In this document: piece after piece, positions 22,422 to 33,823 of the stretch
How positions within the stretch are numbered: position 1 is the stretch's first letter
Layout: the number at the start of each line of letters is the position of its first letter
Translations under genes and position numbers: made by a program
NCBI GenBank assembly: GCA_037576215.1
Contig: JBANDB010000001.1
Span: 6,200,001-6,264,000, forward strand
Origin: Armillaria gallica
Taxonomy: Eukaryota > Basidiomycota > Agaricomycetes > Agaricales > Physalacriaceae
Direction of reading: 5' to 3'
Length of the DNA: 64,000 bases
The notes under the pieces: generated by a model
Databases searched by the model: none
What the model saw: the letters and a program-made list of their open reading frames with translations, nothing else
What the model was told of the DNA's origin: nothing

Positions 22422-25400
22422 CTACGGGTCACGAAACATCAGCAAGCTGCACCAGAAGATAGGCATGGAGAGATACCCTACCTGAACCCAAGAGGCGCGT
22501 CAGTCCACATGTCGATAGATAGTTCTCCAGACTGCCCTGATTCCAGAGTGACATATGATGGCTGTACTGAACTTGAGACCTCCAGGTAAGGCTCAAGGGG
22601 TAGGGGAAAGCCGGCACCCATCCGACTCGCCAAGTATGGAGTCTGCTCACCTAGCAAACCAGGTCTCGTTAGTCAATATTCAAGACGAAAAGGGAGAACA
22701 CAATGGTACAAAAGGGCTGGACGCTTTGAAGAAGTGCTGTTTGTGGCACGGCATCATACGAGCTCCATGTAGAAGGAGCCGGGGTGACAGTAACATTTTC
22801 ATGACGACGTGGTGTGGGACTCTCAACAGAAGCCATGGCTCTAAATAGGATCCTACGCGCTCTGTTATACGGGTCATGCAAACAAGTCTTCGCGGAGAGC
22901 TCACAGTGAACGTCCAACGATATTCCACCTATCATCTAGCCAACGTTAGTTCCATGGAGGTACAGAAGGGCACCACCACGCACGTATCATCGGCATCTTC
23001 GAAAGTGGCCAGACACACTTGAAATCCGGCAACGTCTTTTGCGTTCGGAGCACGAGCCGCTCGTTTGCGACTCCAGATATTCATAGCGAACACAGCGCCA
23101 GAGGTGAACGCACCCACCTGCGTTTAGGCGTAAATCAATAGAAAGACAGGAGGAATTAGACGCGTACAATTATTTGGGGATTGATGGTCCTTATTCTGGT
23201 CATATGAACCTTGAGTATTCGAGAACAAGACCTCGCTGCGTTTGTGCAGATAATGAGGGAGGGCATGGACAATGGAGAGTCTGTGCGTAGAAGGGGTCGA
23301 TGTATGAGTATCTGAAGCATGTAGTAGACACTGTACAAGGACGCGGACTGATACAAGAATGTTCCGTTGTCGCAGCTGGAATTCCAACGTACTAAGACGG
23401 AGTCAGTAAGAAGTCTTACAGGGACTAGTAAACACGTACGATGATCAGGGACTGAATCCATCCACGCATTCAGGGATGAATCTAAATCGGCAACCAGCCG
23501 CCGCTCCCAACTCTTTCCAGTGAGACCTGACCTATCTCGAGCTTTCTTAAGAGAACACGATGTCTTCATGACAACGGACATTATTTCGCTCAACTTTATC
23601 GAAGCGTTGAAATAGCTGATTTTGGAAGGTTTGCCAGAGGGGTGATTGAAATGTACTTGGCCATCTGGAGCTATCTCCCAGTATTCGTCGTCGCACCCAA
23701 TCGGCATCTGTAGGTCCAGCCTGGAACGTTATTTGAACGGGAGATCCGTGATCTGTATAAACAACGTACTCCTCGTCTTGTATCATGGCGGGATATCCGA
23801 CGTATAATCCTACGAGTCTATCGAGTATAATAAGCGCCCTGCATACAATTTTGTGAGAATCTCGCATTAATACCAACTTGTAATTACACATACCAAAACG
23901 ATCGCTTCTTGAGCTCGTCCTCGACTGTGAACTTGTAACCTTCCGGCTTTCGTCTGTGCAATCCTATATCGACCGCAGAACGTAGTCCAACTCCAATCAT
24001 GGTCCAGCCGAACTCAGGAACAGAAGTCCCCATGGCGTATATTCCCCCGAGCTGTCACGGTGACTCTTAGTTTGTGGAGTAAGAAGGCAGTTCCTGCTTA
24101 CAGCAGCGACCTGAAGCTCATACAAGCACGGAGGAGCGTAGATGGCCACCTTGAAGATGTGGACCTGCTTGAAGAATCTCCATCCAGAAGAAAGCTTCGA
24201 GCAGGGGTCCGCCAAAACTCTCGGGTCGTCAGAATATCGCGAAGCAACTGCCAAGACAAGAAGCAATACAGCGCCGAAATTATAGTCTCGCAAATGAAAT
24301 CCTTCGTCAATGTTCTTTTCGAATGTAGGTCGGTGCAGAATAGGAATAATCGGGTTGATCGTTTCGAAATAAATGGCAACGAGGCTCAGGATGAGGTCAT
24401 TGTCGGGATATACATAATGAGGAATCTCAGCATCGGCTGTTGCTTGTTCCCACTAATAGAGTCAAGCTTCATGAGTCGAGAGCATCAGAGAACCGAAAAT
24501 AAGACACACAGGCTGTAAATCGAAATGTTCTCGGAATTGTACCGTATTCCCATTGCCCGTAGACTTTTTCGCGATAGAGATGACATCCGTGAAGAGCGAA
24601 AAACTGCTTGAACGCCCGTAATACCTCTGACTAAAGTTCTCGAAATGGCGGAGTGCCAATCTTTTCAAACTTTCCAAGAAATCCGGATGCGAAAAATCCT
24701 CCTCCGGCTCGGTATTCTCGGGTGATTGACTCACTTGTTGACATGTACTTGATATTGACACACCCTGGGGTGATGTCTCTCGTCCCGCCGCTTCTTTGGG
24801 CAACTTGACGTCCAGATTGAGCTACAGCAAATCAGAGAAACTCCCTCGTCAGCCAGAGAACATTCGCGCCTCTTTGAGCAAACATTCCAACTGATTCACG
24901 CGTCGTTCCAAGCTGCGAACATAGCTTTTTGCCACCTCGTTAGTATGTGAAGGATCGAACAACCGCGACAACGTGCCTAATGTTAGGCCCATGTCTCTTT
25001 GAGCTCTGGGCGGCAGGAAGGGGATCCGCTCTATGGCGACCCAAATTAGTGCCCCAGTTGAGCGCTGACACAGATAAGACGAACATTGACATTAACCCAC
25101 GTCTCTATACAGAGTAAGATTTCATCACATTCCAACAAAGAATGAAGGCGGACCTTGATTAAATCTGCATGCGTGCACTCTGCGTTGGATGTGACACAAT
25201 TTAAGCAAATATTGTCTTGCGTAGTTGCGCTGTCACCTGTAGAGAAAGAATATTGGATTTGTTCAAGGTGAGAAAAGCCGATGATTATACATTTAACTGG
25301 AAAGAAATGGTTAGCTCAACGTCAAAAACTCATGAGTACAGGGAGAAATAAAGCTATCGTTGGGCTGTGCGTTGAGCGCTTGGGCCACTGCCGCCTTCTG

Positions 25401-25604
25401 AACAAGTACTTCCGAAGATTTATACTGTACTGTCCTCCGCTGTGTTTAAGATTACTGTATGTGTTCCATGTACTGGTCACCGCAGATTCAAATCCACCAC
25501 GTGGATTGTCAATGCTAGGCTAGCTCACCTCTCTTTTTACGGCACCTGTCGCATGAACCAGCTAATCTCTTTTTCGTAGTCGGTAGTGTCCGAGAGTCCA
25601 GCAT
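22422..25604 (-). CDS. Zn2Cys6 fungal transcription factor
   Basis: At least 12 exons are inferred. Well-supported exons are 25604-25529, 25296-25291, 25236-25154, 25064-24870, 24821-24543, 24452-24111, 24051-23894, 23838-23770, 23720-23440, 23391-23168 and from 23117; exons after about 22960 are tentative. The N-terminus encodes a zinc cluster with C18, C21, C28, C38, C41 and C48 (CX2CX6CX9CX2CX6C). The third cysteine depends on the 6-nt microexon. A linker (VRSLERRVNQLE) follows, then the fungal transcription factor domain with HRPTFEKNI, GAVLLLVLAVASRYSDDPRV, PIGCDDEYWE, LDSSLNAWMDSVPDH, LQILIHRPL and ICTNAARSC. It is probably a nuclear DNA-binding regulator of unknown target. The intron after exon 4 needs a GC donor (GAG then GCGCGA), which is unusual. 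It is divergent from the F-box gene. Confidence 0.85.
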
Positions 25605-25906
25605 GAGAGAAAAGGATGAGGTGCACGGCTAGCTCGGCCCGAGATTCGCGGCCCCGAGTACCGAGTATTAGTAACCATCATCGACTTTGGAAACGACGTT
25701 CATCATCAGTTTTGATCTTCATTTATCCCAGCGGGCGCCATCCGTGCTCCGGCCAACGTATATATAAATCAAATCTCGCCGTATATCGTTTCTTGAAGTA
25801 CGGTCAGGACGCCAAGAGAACGTAAGGTGAGAAAATTTTTTCCGTAAACAATCCCTCTGCCAGTGGCTCAATTCCACAGGTGTCCTGCAATTTGCAAGCT
25901 ATCTCA
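25605..25906. promoter_or_regulatory. Short divergent promoter between the transcription factor and F-box genes
   Basis: Only about 300 bp separate the two start codons. A TATA-like TATATATAAA at about 25759-25768 lies roughly 140 bp upstream of the F-box ATG. The arrangement allows shared control, which is an inference. Confidence 0.5.
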
Positions 25907-27343
25907 ATGTCAGTTGAAATTGAAACCCAGGAGCCGCCCATTGAATCCCTTCCCCCTGAGATTCTGTGCGAAATATTTCTCTTCGCAGTTCAACGGCCTT
26001 ACAGGATTTTTGGAGATCAATATCAGGGTCCATGGCTACCAGGAAGGGTCTGTCGACGATGGCGCGACATCGCGTGGAGCTGCCCTGCTCTGTGGTCGTC
26101 TTTCATGGTGCATTGGCCTGAACATGGGAAAGCAGACGCCGGAAAAAATTTGCTCCTGGACGCGCTTCAGCGAACTGGCCAGAGCGGATTGTCCATGACG
26201 ATATTATTATCCAAAGATTTCCCAAATGCTATCATGGGGGATCTGATCCAGCATTCGTCCCAGTGGAAAGACGTGTACCTGCCCACTCTTCCCTCTTCTA
26301 CGTGGACCCAATTGGCACAACCGCATCTTCCTCCACTCCATTTACCATCATTACGATCACTTTCCATAGGTCGGCAACCTTCCGTAGACAAGCTCTCTGC
26401 CATCCTGGGCGTGTTCAAAGATATGCCCACCCTAGTATCTTTCAAATTCCACATATACAATGCTCCATTGCCTGATTTCGACCCAAGCATAATCCAAGTG
26501 CCGTGGTGGCAGCTCACGCATTTGGACATGTCGTTGGGATCGACTAGAGACTGTTTGGTGAATGCGAGCATCAAGGTGCTTCGTCTCTGCTTAAATCTAG
26601 AAACGCTGAGAGAAGAGACTATTATGCTCCACAATTCGGATCCAGAAACAACCATGATAACGCTCCGGAGACTCCGTTCGCTCAGTGTCAGGTCCCCTCA
26701 GTTACTACCTCACCTCGTCTGTCCAGTCCTGGAAGACCTGTCAATCCTTCCACGATACGATGTACCATTCTCTATATCGACCCTTTCGCAATTCATCACA
26801 CATTCTGGGTGTCGCCTGCGTTCTCTCGATATTTGGCTATCGCGTCAACTGGCGGAGCCAAGAAAGCTTTTCTTGTGTGTGCCACACCTTTGCAAGTTGG
26901 TTCTCCGCATGGATTGCTACGATTCGAACACGAACGGGACAGATATCCTAAAGTGTCTTGACTTGGTAGACTTCAAGAACATGACGCTCCCCAATTTGAA
27001 TATTTTTGACCTGAGGGTACCAGAGATTTTTACGGGAGCACCAGGGTATGAAGAAGTGGATGAGCTGTTGGTTAGGATTATCGATAGGCGTTGGAACATC
27101 CCCAAAGAATCTTCGGTTTCCCAGTTGCGTCAAGTCCGTATCAGGTGCACTGAAGCTGGTATTGGAGAGGCTCTTTCTGTAGAGGTTCAAGGAGACCAGG
27201 CTGCTCGATACCGTAGAACTTTGTCTCGCATCGACCGTCTGAAATCGTTCAAGAAAAAAGGATTGGATATATCCATCATCTTTGACCAAGGTAGTTCTTC
27301 CTGTCACCGTCTCGTATTCACTGACGTCCTTTATAGAGAATGA
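25907..27343 (+). CDS. F-box domain protein with leucine-rich C-terminal region
   Basis: Single exon, 478 aa from the ATG of MSVEIETQE; the frame is open nine codons further upstream but without an ATG. The N-terminal F-box (about residues 10-55: ESLPPEILCEIFLFAV, RVCRRWRDIAWSCPALWSS) is the typical Agaricomycete form. F-box proteins bind Skp1 in SCF ubiquitin ligases. The rest has regularly spaced Leu-rich segments (LPSLRSLSIG, LTHLDMSLG, LRLCLNLETL, LRRLRSLSVRSPQLLPHL), as in LRR-type substrate-binding domains. The family is strongly expanded in mushrooms, and the substrate cannot be predicted. The frame is intact and the gene is divergent from the neighbouring transcription factor. Confidence 0.85.
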   Translation: MSVEIETQEPPIESLPPEILCEIFLFAVQRPYRIFGDQYQGPWLPGRVCRRWRDIAWSCPALWSSFMVHWPEHGKADAGKNLLLDALQRTGQSGLSMTILLSKDFPNAIMGDLIQHSSQWKDVYLPTLPSSTWTQLAQPHLPPLHLPSLRSLSIGRQPSVDKLSAILGVFKDMPTLVSFKFHIYNAPLPDFDPSIIQVPWWQLTHLDMSLGSTRDCLVNASIKVLRLCLNLETLREETIMLHNSDPETTMITLRRLRSLSVRSPQLLPHLVCPVLEDLSILPRYDVPFSISTLSQFITHSGCRLRSLDIWLSRQLAEPRKLFLCVPHLCKLVLRMDCYDSNTNGTDILKCLDLVDFKNMTLPNLNIFDLRVPEIFTGAPGYEEVDELLVRIIDRRWNIPKESSVSQLRQVRIRCTEAGIGEALSVEVQGDQAARYRRTLSRIDRLKSFKKKGLDISIIFDQGSSSCHRLVFTDVLYRE

Positions 27344-29640
27344 TAATGGAATGCCTCAGGACTGCATTTTTCTATGATACAACGCACATTGTACAGGCAC
27401 TATGTTTCGTAGGACTTGGAACATGCGCAGCTGAGAATTGCTTGCCCTGAAAGACCGTTAGGAAAATGGCAGCTTTGCTCTGTTTATCGGGCCGACTTAG
27501 ATCACAGCGGCTATCGTTGTTCATGCCTATCGTCTCGATTTTTGAATTTTGGGGGTGCCGTTTAGTAGATGTCATATCAAGATATCGACAGTCGAAAGGA
27601 CTCGATGTCCCTCACTGTGGGCCCGATACATTTTCCGATCAGAAAAACGAGGCCTCAAAGTTAAAAGGCGGGTTACTCTTTTAAAGTAAGGGAAAGAGTT
27701 CGAAAAACGGAATGGAAAAAGTATTTCCCGCAATCAGAACAAAGGAAACCACTTCTCATTCCTGGCACGCGAAAGGAGCACCATTGCGTTTTCCATATCC
27801 CGTTTTTGCGGTATACAAAGGTAAGAAAAAGTCACCACATTCTTAGAATACCTTTTCCGCCCTGAAAGGAACCGGCCCCAGCAGTGCCTGTTAATCATCA
27901 GATGACAAGATCGTCGCACAAGCGAGAGAAAATATAAACAGGGTCGGCTCATCGACTCTAACAACATGCAGCTTATTCAACGTGTTTTTGTTGATCCACT
28001 CAGGCGTACGTCTGTCTCATAGCGGCTCCCCGTCCACTAAACCGGCCTTGAAGCCGAGCCATATACCGCAAAGGTAACCTCTGCGACCTGAACTGCGTGG
28101 CTACCGATGGGTGTCTTAAGACCAAGCGTAATACCTCGCTGGCATTTACCTTATAATTTCGCTAATAGCGCCTACGTAGCCTCAATTCACGGAAGGCTAA
28201 CGTTTTTGCAGGCTCGAGCAGATCGTGGCCGTTCACATGCGTGAGAATTCCAGGTAGATGCGTTCTTGCGGGGATAACATCAACGGTGGAGTATCTGAAC
28301 ACACTCCTTCCGTGTGGATGTTCTGTAAATCTTCGTCGACGCTCCGCCAATGCATCGCGTACATGCGGTATTCACCCAGTTCACCCGGCTTCTCTCTCTA
28401 TAGCGTGATTCATTCAGATACTACTCAAATCCTGCGGGATCCTCAAGCTCTTGAGAACTCGGTCGTTAATAACAAGCTTCATATTCGGGCAGAGGCCGTC
28501 GGTGGTAACCCTACTGGTGCGGGTTCCGCTTTTACCCGCCCTCTCTATCGAAATCTGATCGAGCCTTTAGGGAATAGGCGCGGGACGGGGTTTCCAATGC
28601 GACTGAGGATTGTAGGCTAACCAGCAGGCTATGAATTGACAGCGATTTACAACGACGGAGCGAATCAGGGTACGTTAGGCTAAGAGATATATATGCCGCT
28701 TCTAGCTCACTTACTGCTCATCGAGCAGGAACAAATTCACGCGTCAAACACGCCGTCGTTCACGATGCACTCAGGCCCTAACAAGTTTATGCATGGCTTA
28801 TGCAGTGTATGTTCGGTGGGATGCCGCGGATGCACTTGAAGGGTTTGTGTAAATCTAGTAGCAGGTATGAAAGGGACCGTGGATCATACCGTCCGTACAT
28901 CTGCACGACACCCCGAGATCTATCTCAAATTTTTACATCCGTGATGCCAGGTGATGGAATGCGTAATCAATTCGAGCTGAACGGCCTGTTCATGCCTCAT
29001 GTCCAACTAGTGTCAACGGTGAGGCCTTGGAGGCCGAGCCTAGATTATCAACGAAGCTACTTACTGAATTCATCTGCGACGGAGATGAAGAGACAAGGCG
29101 GTGATAACAAACCTATCGCGATGACCGCACGTTCATCCGTGACATCTCACCTTCGTTTTTTTGACACAAGGCACCCGAATAAGCAGTAAAAATTAAAATT
29201 ATCCAACCAAGACAAAAAAACGCGCCCAGGTCGAATCATAATCAAGGCAAGTACGGACAAAACGTCTATAAACTCCCCGCCAAAATAAAAGTGTAAACAT
29301 GCAAAAGGAAAGTGACGGGGTAAAGAATGGGTTTTCGATCATAATAAAAAATTGGATGCTACGAGTCCAAATGTGCAAAGTCCAAGTTCTTGTACTATCC
29401 CTTAAACAAGTCGGGCAGCCGCGCTCTGAAGGAACCATCCTTTAATCCAAAAAATCATCAAGAAAATAGAACAAAGCTCACCGATCCACGGAAGACAGGA
29501 ACTGGTGCAGGTGCAGCCTCTGGCTCCCTCTTCTTCCTACCCGAGTAGGTAGCGTACGACGGGCACCTCGAATCCTGACTGGAAGCAGATTTTCCGGAGT
29601 ACTATGCCAAATTGTCAATCAAACCTGACTTGAAGACGAC
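27344..29640. other. Intergenic, no gene recognised
   Basis: About 2.3 kb with only short open frames and no recognised family, splice pattern or repeat. Low-complexity A-rich stretches occur near 29210-29460. Confidence 0.5.
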
Positions 29641-29647
29641 TACATCA

Positions 29648-29948
29648 CTATAAAACACTCACGGCATCGAACGAGCACGAATACCATCCCGTTGAGCCGG
29701 TGCGGAATCTGAGAGCATTAAAGAATAAATGGGCCGAAGCCTGAAAAACGAGCGTAAGAGACTTACGTGCAGCCAAAGTGGGGACCCTTGTACGGCGGGG
29801 CATCACATCCCCAGCCGGCCTTCCAGTTGCCGTGACCATCGTGGTCTGGGCAGAGCCACCCATGCCCGGGTGTGGAGGACGGGTAAGAGCCACCCGCCAC
29901 GACGGCGGACACGAGCGCGAGGAGAGAAATGCAGCTGGTGAATCGCAT
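29648..29948 (-). CDS. Small secreted cysteine-containing protein
   Basis: Two exons are inferred: 29948-29767 and 29708-29648, joined by a 58-nt GTAAGT...CAG intron in phase 2, giving about 80 aa. The N-terminus MRFTSCISLLALVSAVVAGG is a good signal peptide. The mature part is rich in Gly, Trp and Tyr and has four cysteines (in WLCPD, WGCDA, HFGCT and WYSCS). A TATA-like ATATAAAAGG lies at about 29996-30005 on the minus strand, some 50 bp upstream of the ATG, which supports this start over the longer upstream open frame. It is secreted by inference and not a recognised family. The last codons could instead be an intron start (GTGAGT at the VS codons), which would change only the C-terminus. 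Confidence 0.6.
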
Positions 29949-30009
29949 GCTGGAATGAACGGCCGAGCTGGAGAGCAATCGACGAGAGGGCGGTCCTTTT
30001 ATATCTGAC

Positions 30010-32580
30010 GAAAACGCGGGTAGTAGATTTCCACCGATCAAGGGATGGCACATCAAGGCCTCGGCAATTTCAAAGTTGATGTCATGGGCGGTGTTGGGGC
30101 GTGGATGTAGCGTGGAGGACGCAAAGATCGTACCTTCGCAGGAGTCAATGCAGGTTTGTTCGGTGCCTTTACAGATGAGCAAGATCGCATCAGGATCGTC
30201 AGCTTTCTACTGCACGGTGGGGGATTTTCACCAACCGCCTCGAAAACTACGCGTAGGGATCCACGGATGGAAAGCGGATTTAAGTTCACCTGCCAACATG
30301 TCACTGCACGTAGAAAGTTAAACATTATTATGAAAGAAGAACACGACAAATTCCTCACCAATATCATGAACGCTCCCGACCTTCGGTCAGGCGGACATAC
30401 TTCGAACAAATGATCTCAGTTCAATCTACGGGACAAGAAGCCCACCATACGATGGTCGTCGTAGAGACCAACATTGCAACCATAATTAAGAACAGTAACG
30501 AATATGTTTTCCTTCTTGTCGTTATTCAAGGCATAAAATCGCCGAAACTTGAAATTGTCATCTAAGTTGAATGAAACATACTTAGGCCGCTTACTACAAA
30601 CCGGACGGTCTTAGCGCGGTGGACCTTCACGTTGAATTTGACTACATGGGCCAAGCGCGGCGGCCATCATCATTCATCTTTAGCTATGACAGCCAAAGGT
30701 CATCTCACTTGAACCATTGGCATAAAATGAGAAGGTTCACTGGAGAGAGAGAGGTGCTTTCTGAAGACACGTAACCCGACGACAATCGAACGACTGGATG
30801 CCAACAGTTTCAGCCGTAAATGAGACCAGAGTTCTATCATTAACGTACTTGATGTGTGAACGACAGCATCGATCGAGATGATCTCTGGCGAGAACGATGA
30901 CAGGCGTGATGCTGTACAGGCCTTCCTCCTAGAACGCTACCCAAGCTTGCATCACAATGTCGAGATCCTTGTAGCACGATGGATATACGACATAGTGTAT
31001 GTGCATCAATCATACGCAAGGCCCACAATGATCACTGAGAACAAGTGACGACGTTGTGCCTTCTTTGCATGTTAGGAATACAAGCACATTAAATGGAAAC
31101 ACGGGCGAACTGGATCCGGCTGCTTTGCGTCTCTTGAAATCACGGCATAGATGATGATGGAATATGCTAGAGTGAGGAGATAATCAAGATTCGACTGAAC
31201 GTAAGCAACGGTAAGGAACGCACTTACTATCAGTTGCGCTAGTGTAAGATGGCGGGTAACTTGAAGTAGTAAGGAACGTCTTCTCCTGATCAGAGTCGCA
31301 CGTTTGAACATCGGCCTTAAAACTCGAACGGCACACGAATCAAGTGAGGGTACACAATAATCTTAGGCACAGGCCAAGATATAGGACGGCGTTTCCGTTA
31401 TCGGCGGACATCAACACATGGAGAGAAACTGTCAATGGCTGAGCAACATGTCTTCATTAGTGAGAGATAATGAAGTTGATAGATAGATTCAGTCACCAGG
31501 AGGGATCCTTCGTGGATATCATCCTCAGGTACAAGACAAAAAGGGGGGCGCTACAAGGAGATACATCGTGAGCATCTGAAAGGATAACCAACCATGATTC
31601 GTACCCGGAAAAACAAGGATGCCCAACACAAAGCGTTCGGCGCAAATGTGACCGTCCCAAGAAGCTGGTGTGTCAAACATATTCTAGCAAATTTAAGCTG
31701 CTAACGCCGACGAGAACCATAGAAAAAATTATAGGCACTACCTAGCCAATGTAAAAAGCCAAGCAGTCTGTAGAATAGCAAACGGTTCCGTCGCCAACAA
31801 ATACTGCCAATCGTCGAGGATCAATCACGATAGTTAGGAACTTTTTGATGGTGAATGGCATGTTCCTCGAGCGCTAAATATGATTAACGGAAAAGAAGAC
31901 CAAAGTCTGATGTGTATGGCCCGGGTTGATTTTGCTCTTCAATTGCTAGTTCTCAGGCTGGAAGTTTTTCGTGTCCGGGAAATAACAAGGCTGTGCGACC
32001 AAGATCACGATATGGGTTTCGGCATCAAACATATGTGCAGGAGGGACTTGAACCAGAAGAGTGATGTGGCGAATAGTGTTCTTCGGCCTATGCAATATCA
32101 CTAGGAAGCAGAAAAGGTGACAGGTGAATGAGTCGTAGTTCAGAAAAAGTTTGAGAAAGTAAGTCCGTACCAAAGCGACACCCTTGACTCGAGGATAGTG
32201 GAGCCAAATGCAGATCAAATTGTTTTCGCCACTGAGAACCGAGTACTGGGCGCAGTGAGCTCAGACAAGGACGTGTCCGGCGATACGGTAAAGGGAATGG
32301 ATAGTTTGCATAAAATGGCCTTGGTGAACGACGACATGTCCTGCCTCCAAGGGTGCTGATAGGAGAAAAACGTATCTGTGATGTCGCGTGGCGTGGCGGT
32401 GTTGGTGGTCTGTCGACGGTTCTGCGGGCCGAAACGCGGAAGACCTTGAAGCCAGCTACTTAGTAAAATCGACTCGGAAACTGGTCCGTGAGGTTCCTCT
32501 TCCTTGTTCGCTGATCTGGAGATGTCAGTGATCTTTCCGGATAATGCCGGCGTCAACGGCTCAACCACGGACCACCACTA
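30010..32580. other. Intergenic, no gene recognised
   Basis: About 2.6 kb without a convincing gene. A short minus-strand frame at 31072-31311 has a hydrophobic stretch and a GTAAGTGCG donor-like site and might be a remnant of a membrane-protein gene. Nothing else is supported. Confidence 0.45.
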
Positions 32581-32590
32581 GGGATGTTGG

Positions 32591-33823
32591 ATGGTGACTT
32601 CAAATTCGGGTACATCTGGCCTACAAAATTCAAAACTTTTGAGTCCTTTTGACTCGGATATCTACTCAAGTGACTGTGAATTAGATTCTTCGGAGATATT
32701 CTGGGAGAACCATCAGTCATTTTTGGCCAGTGTTGGGAACATGCTGCGCCCCCGATACCATCCTGACTGGCACCCCTCACGGATTCGGAAAGACGGAACA
32801 AAGAGGTGTACATTTCGCGCTTCGTTCGAGGACGAACATTTCCCTATGGTAGGGGTATTGTTATCACTAGTATTCAACTAATCCTACTCAAATTATCCTG
32901 TCGCCTTAGACGCCCCTCGTCTTGGATGCTGTCAGAACCAAAGACAAGACCAAAGTCGTTCTTCGTATTACTCGTACAGACACGAACGAACTTTCCCTGG
33001 TGAAACGTCTGTGACCCTGCGTCACTGCAGGATCCATGAAATCATACGGTTCCTATCTTCGATATCATACCAATTCCCGACGACGAAGAGAATCGGGTTT
33101 TCACGGACATGCCGATGCTCAACGACTTTTGCGCTCCTCCATTTCATTGCCGGTTCGAATTTTCCGATGCTCTTCGTCAACTTCTGGAGGCAGGTACTCT
33201 TCCCCGTCATCCATCTTCCTCTAACATTTTTCCGGGGACTCAATTATATGCACAGCTTCAACATAGCTCATGTGGTACCGAGCTCTTATATCATGCAGCT
33301 GAATTGGATTCTGTAGTGAGTCGGCTCAACTTCCTTATGGACTCGTCGAAAGTCTGTCCCAGAGGCTACCACTTTGCCAACGAGCTGAGTTACGACGGCG
33401 TATATTGGAGCCTTCCGACACGTCCACATGCCGTGTTGGGCCAGTCTGATATTATATCATCAACTCTGAGAGTGCTCAGGAATTTCCTGATTAAATTGGA
33501 TGTGTACAACACTGGCGTTACATTCTTTGAACTATGTGAGGTAATGATGTATATTATGTTCATAACATCTTCGTTCACCTCACCATCAGGAATACCAAGG
33601 GTTAGATGATTTTAGGCCCCTTCTGCTTGATATGATGTTAAAAGATCCTCTCGCGAGACCCGATATGACAGTAGCTCTTCGGCGACTTGACGAGCTCGTG
33701 TCTTCGAATGACGAATTATGGCTTCATGGTCGGATCTGGAGGCTTTACTCGTGGATAAAGCCTTCTTCTAATATTGTCCAATATTTGTGGCGAAAGTTCC
33801 CGGTTCTTCTCCCATACTTTTGA
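32591..33823 (+). pseudogene. Decayed kinase-like gene (copy 1)
   Basis: This is a broken paralogue of the gene at 57380-58715. It begins intact (MVTSNSGTSG..., IFWENHQSFL, LRPRYHPDW), followed by an intron-like gap at about 32849-32910 and then VLDAVRTKDKTKVVLRITR. It breaks with a stop after SLVKRL and resumes in other frames (PIPDDEENRVF, FHCRFEFSDALRQLLE, GLNYMHSFNIAH, SRLNFLMDSSKVCPRGYHF). An intron acceptor expected before GLNYMHS lacks its AG. About 110 bp of the C-lobe, including the activation-loop region, is deleted relative to copy 2. The C-terminal block (DFRPLLLDMMLKDPLARPDM to VQYLWRKFPVLLPYF) is preserved. Confidence 0.75.

Noticed and set aside
28800..29189. 129-codon open frame on the plus strand
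   Set aside because: No family, no splice context and unusual composition; it could not be distinguished from a chance open frame.
32215..32568. 117-codon minus-strand frame upstream of the kinase-like remnant
   Set aside because: It has no ATG at its start and no recognised domain.
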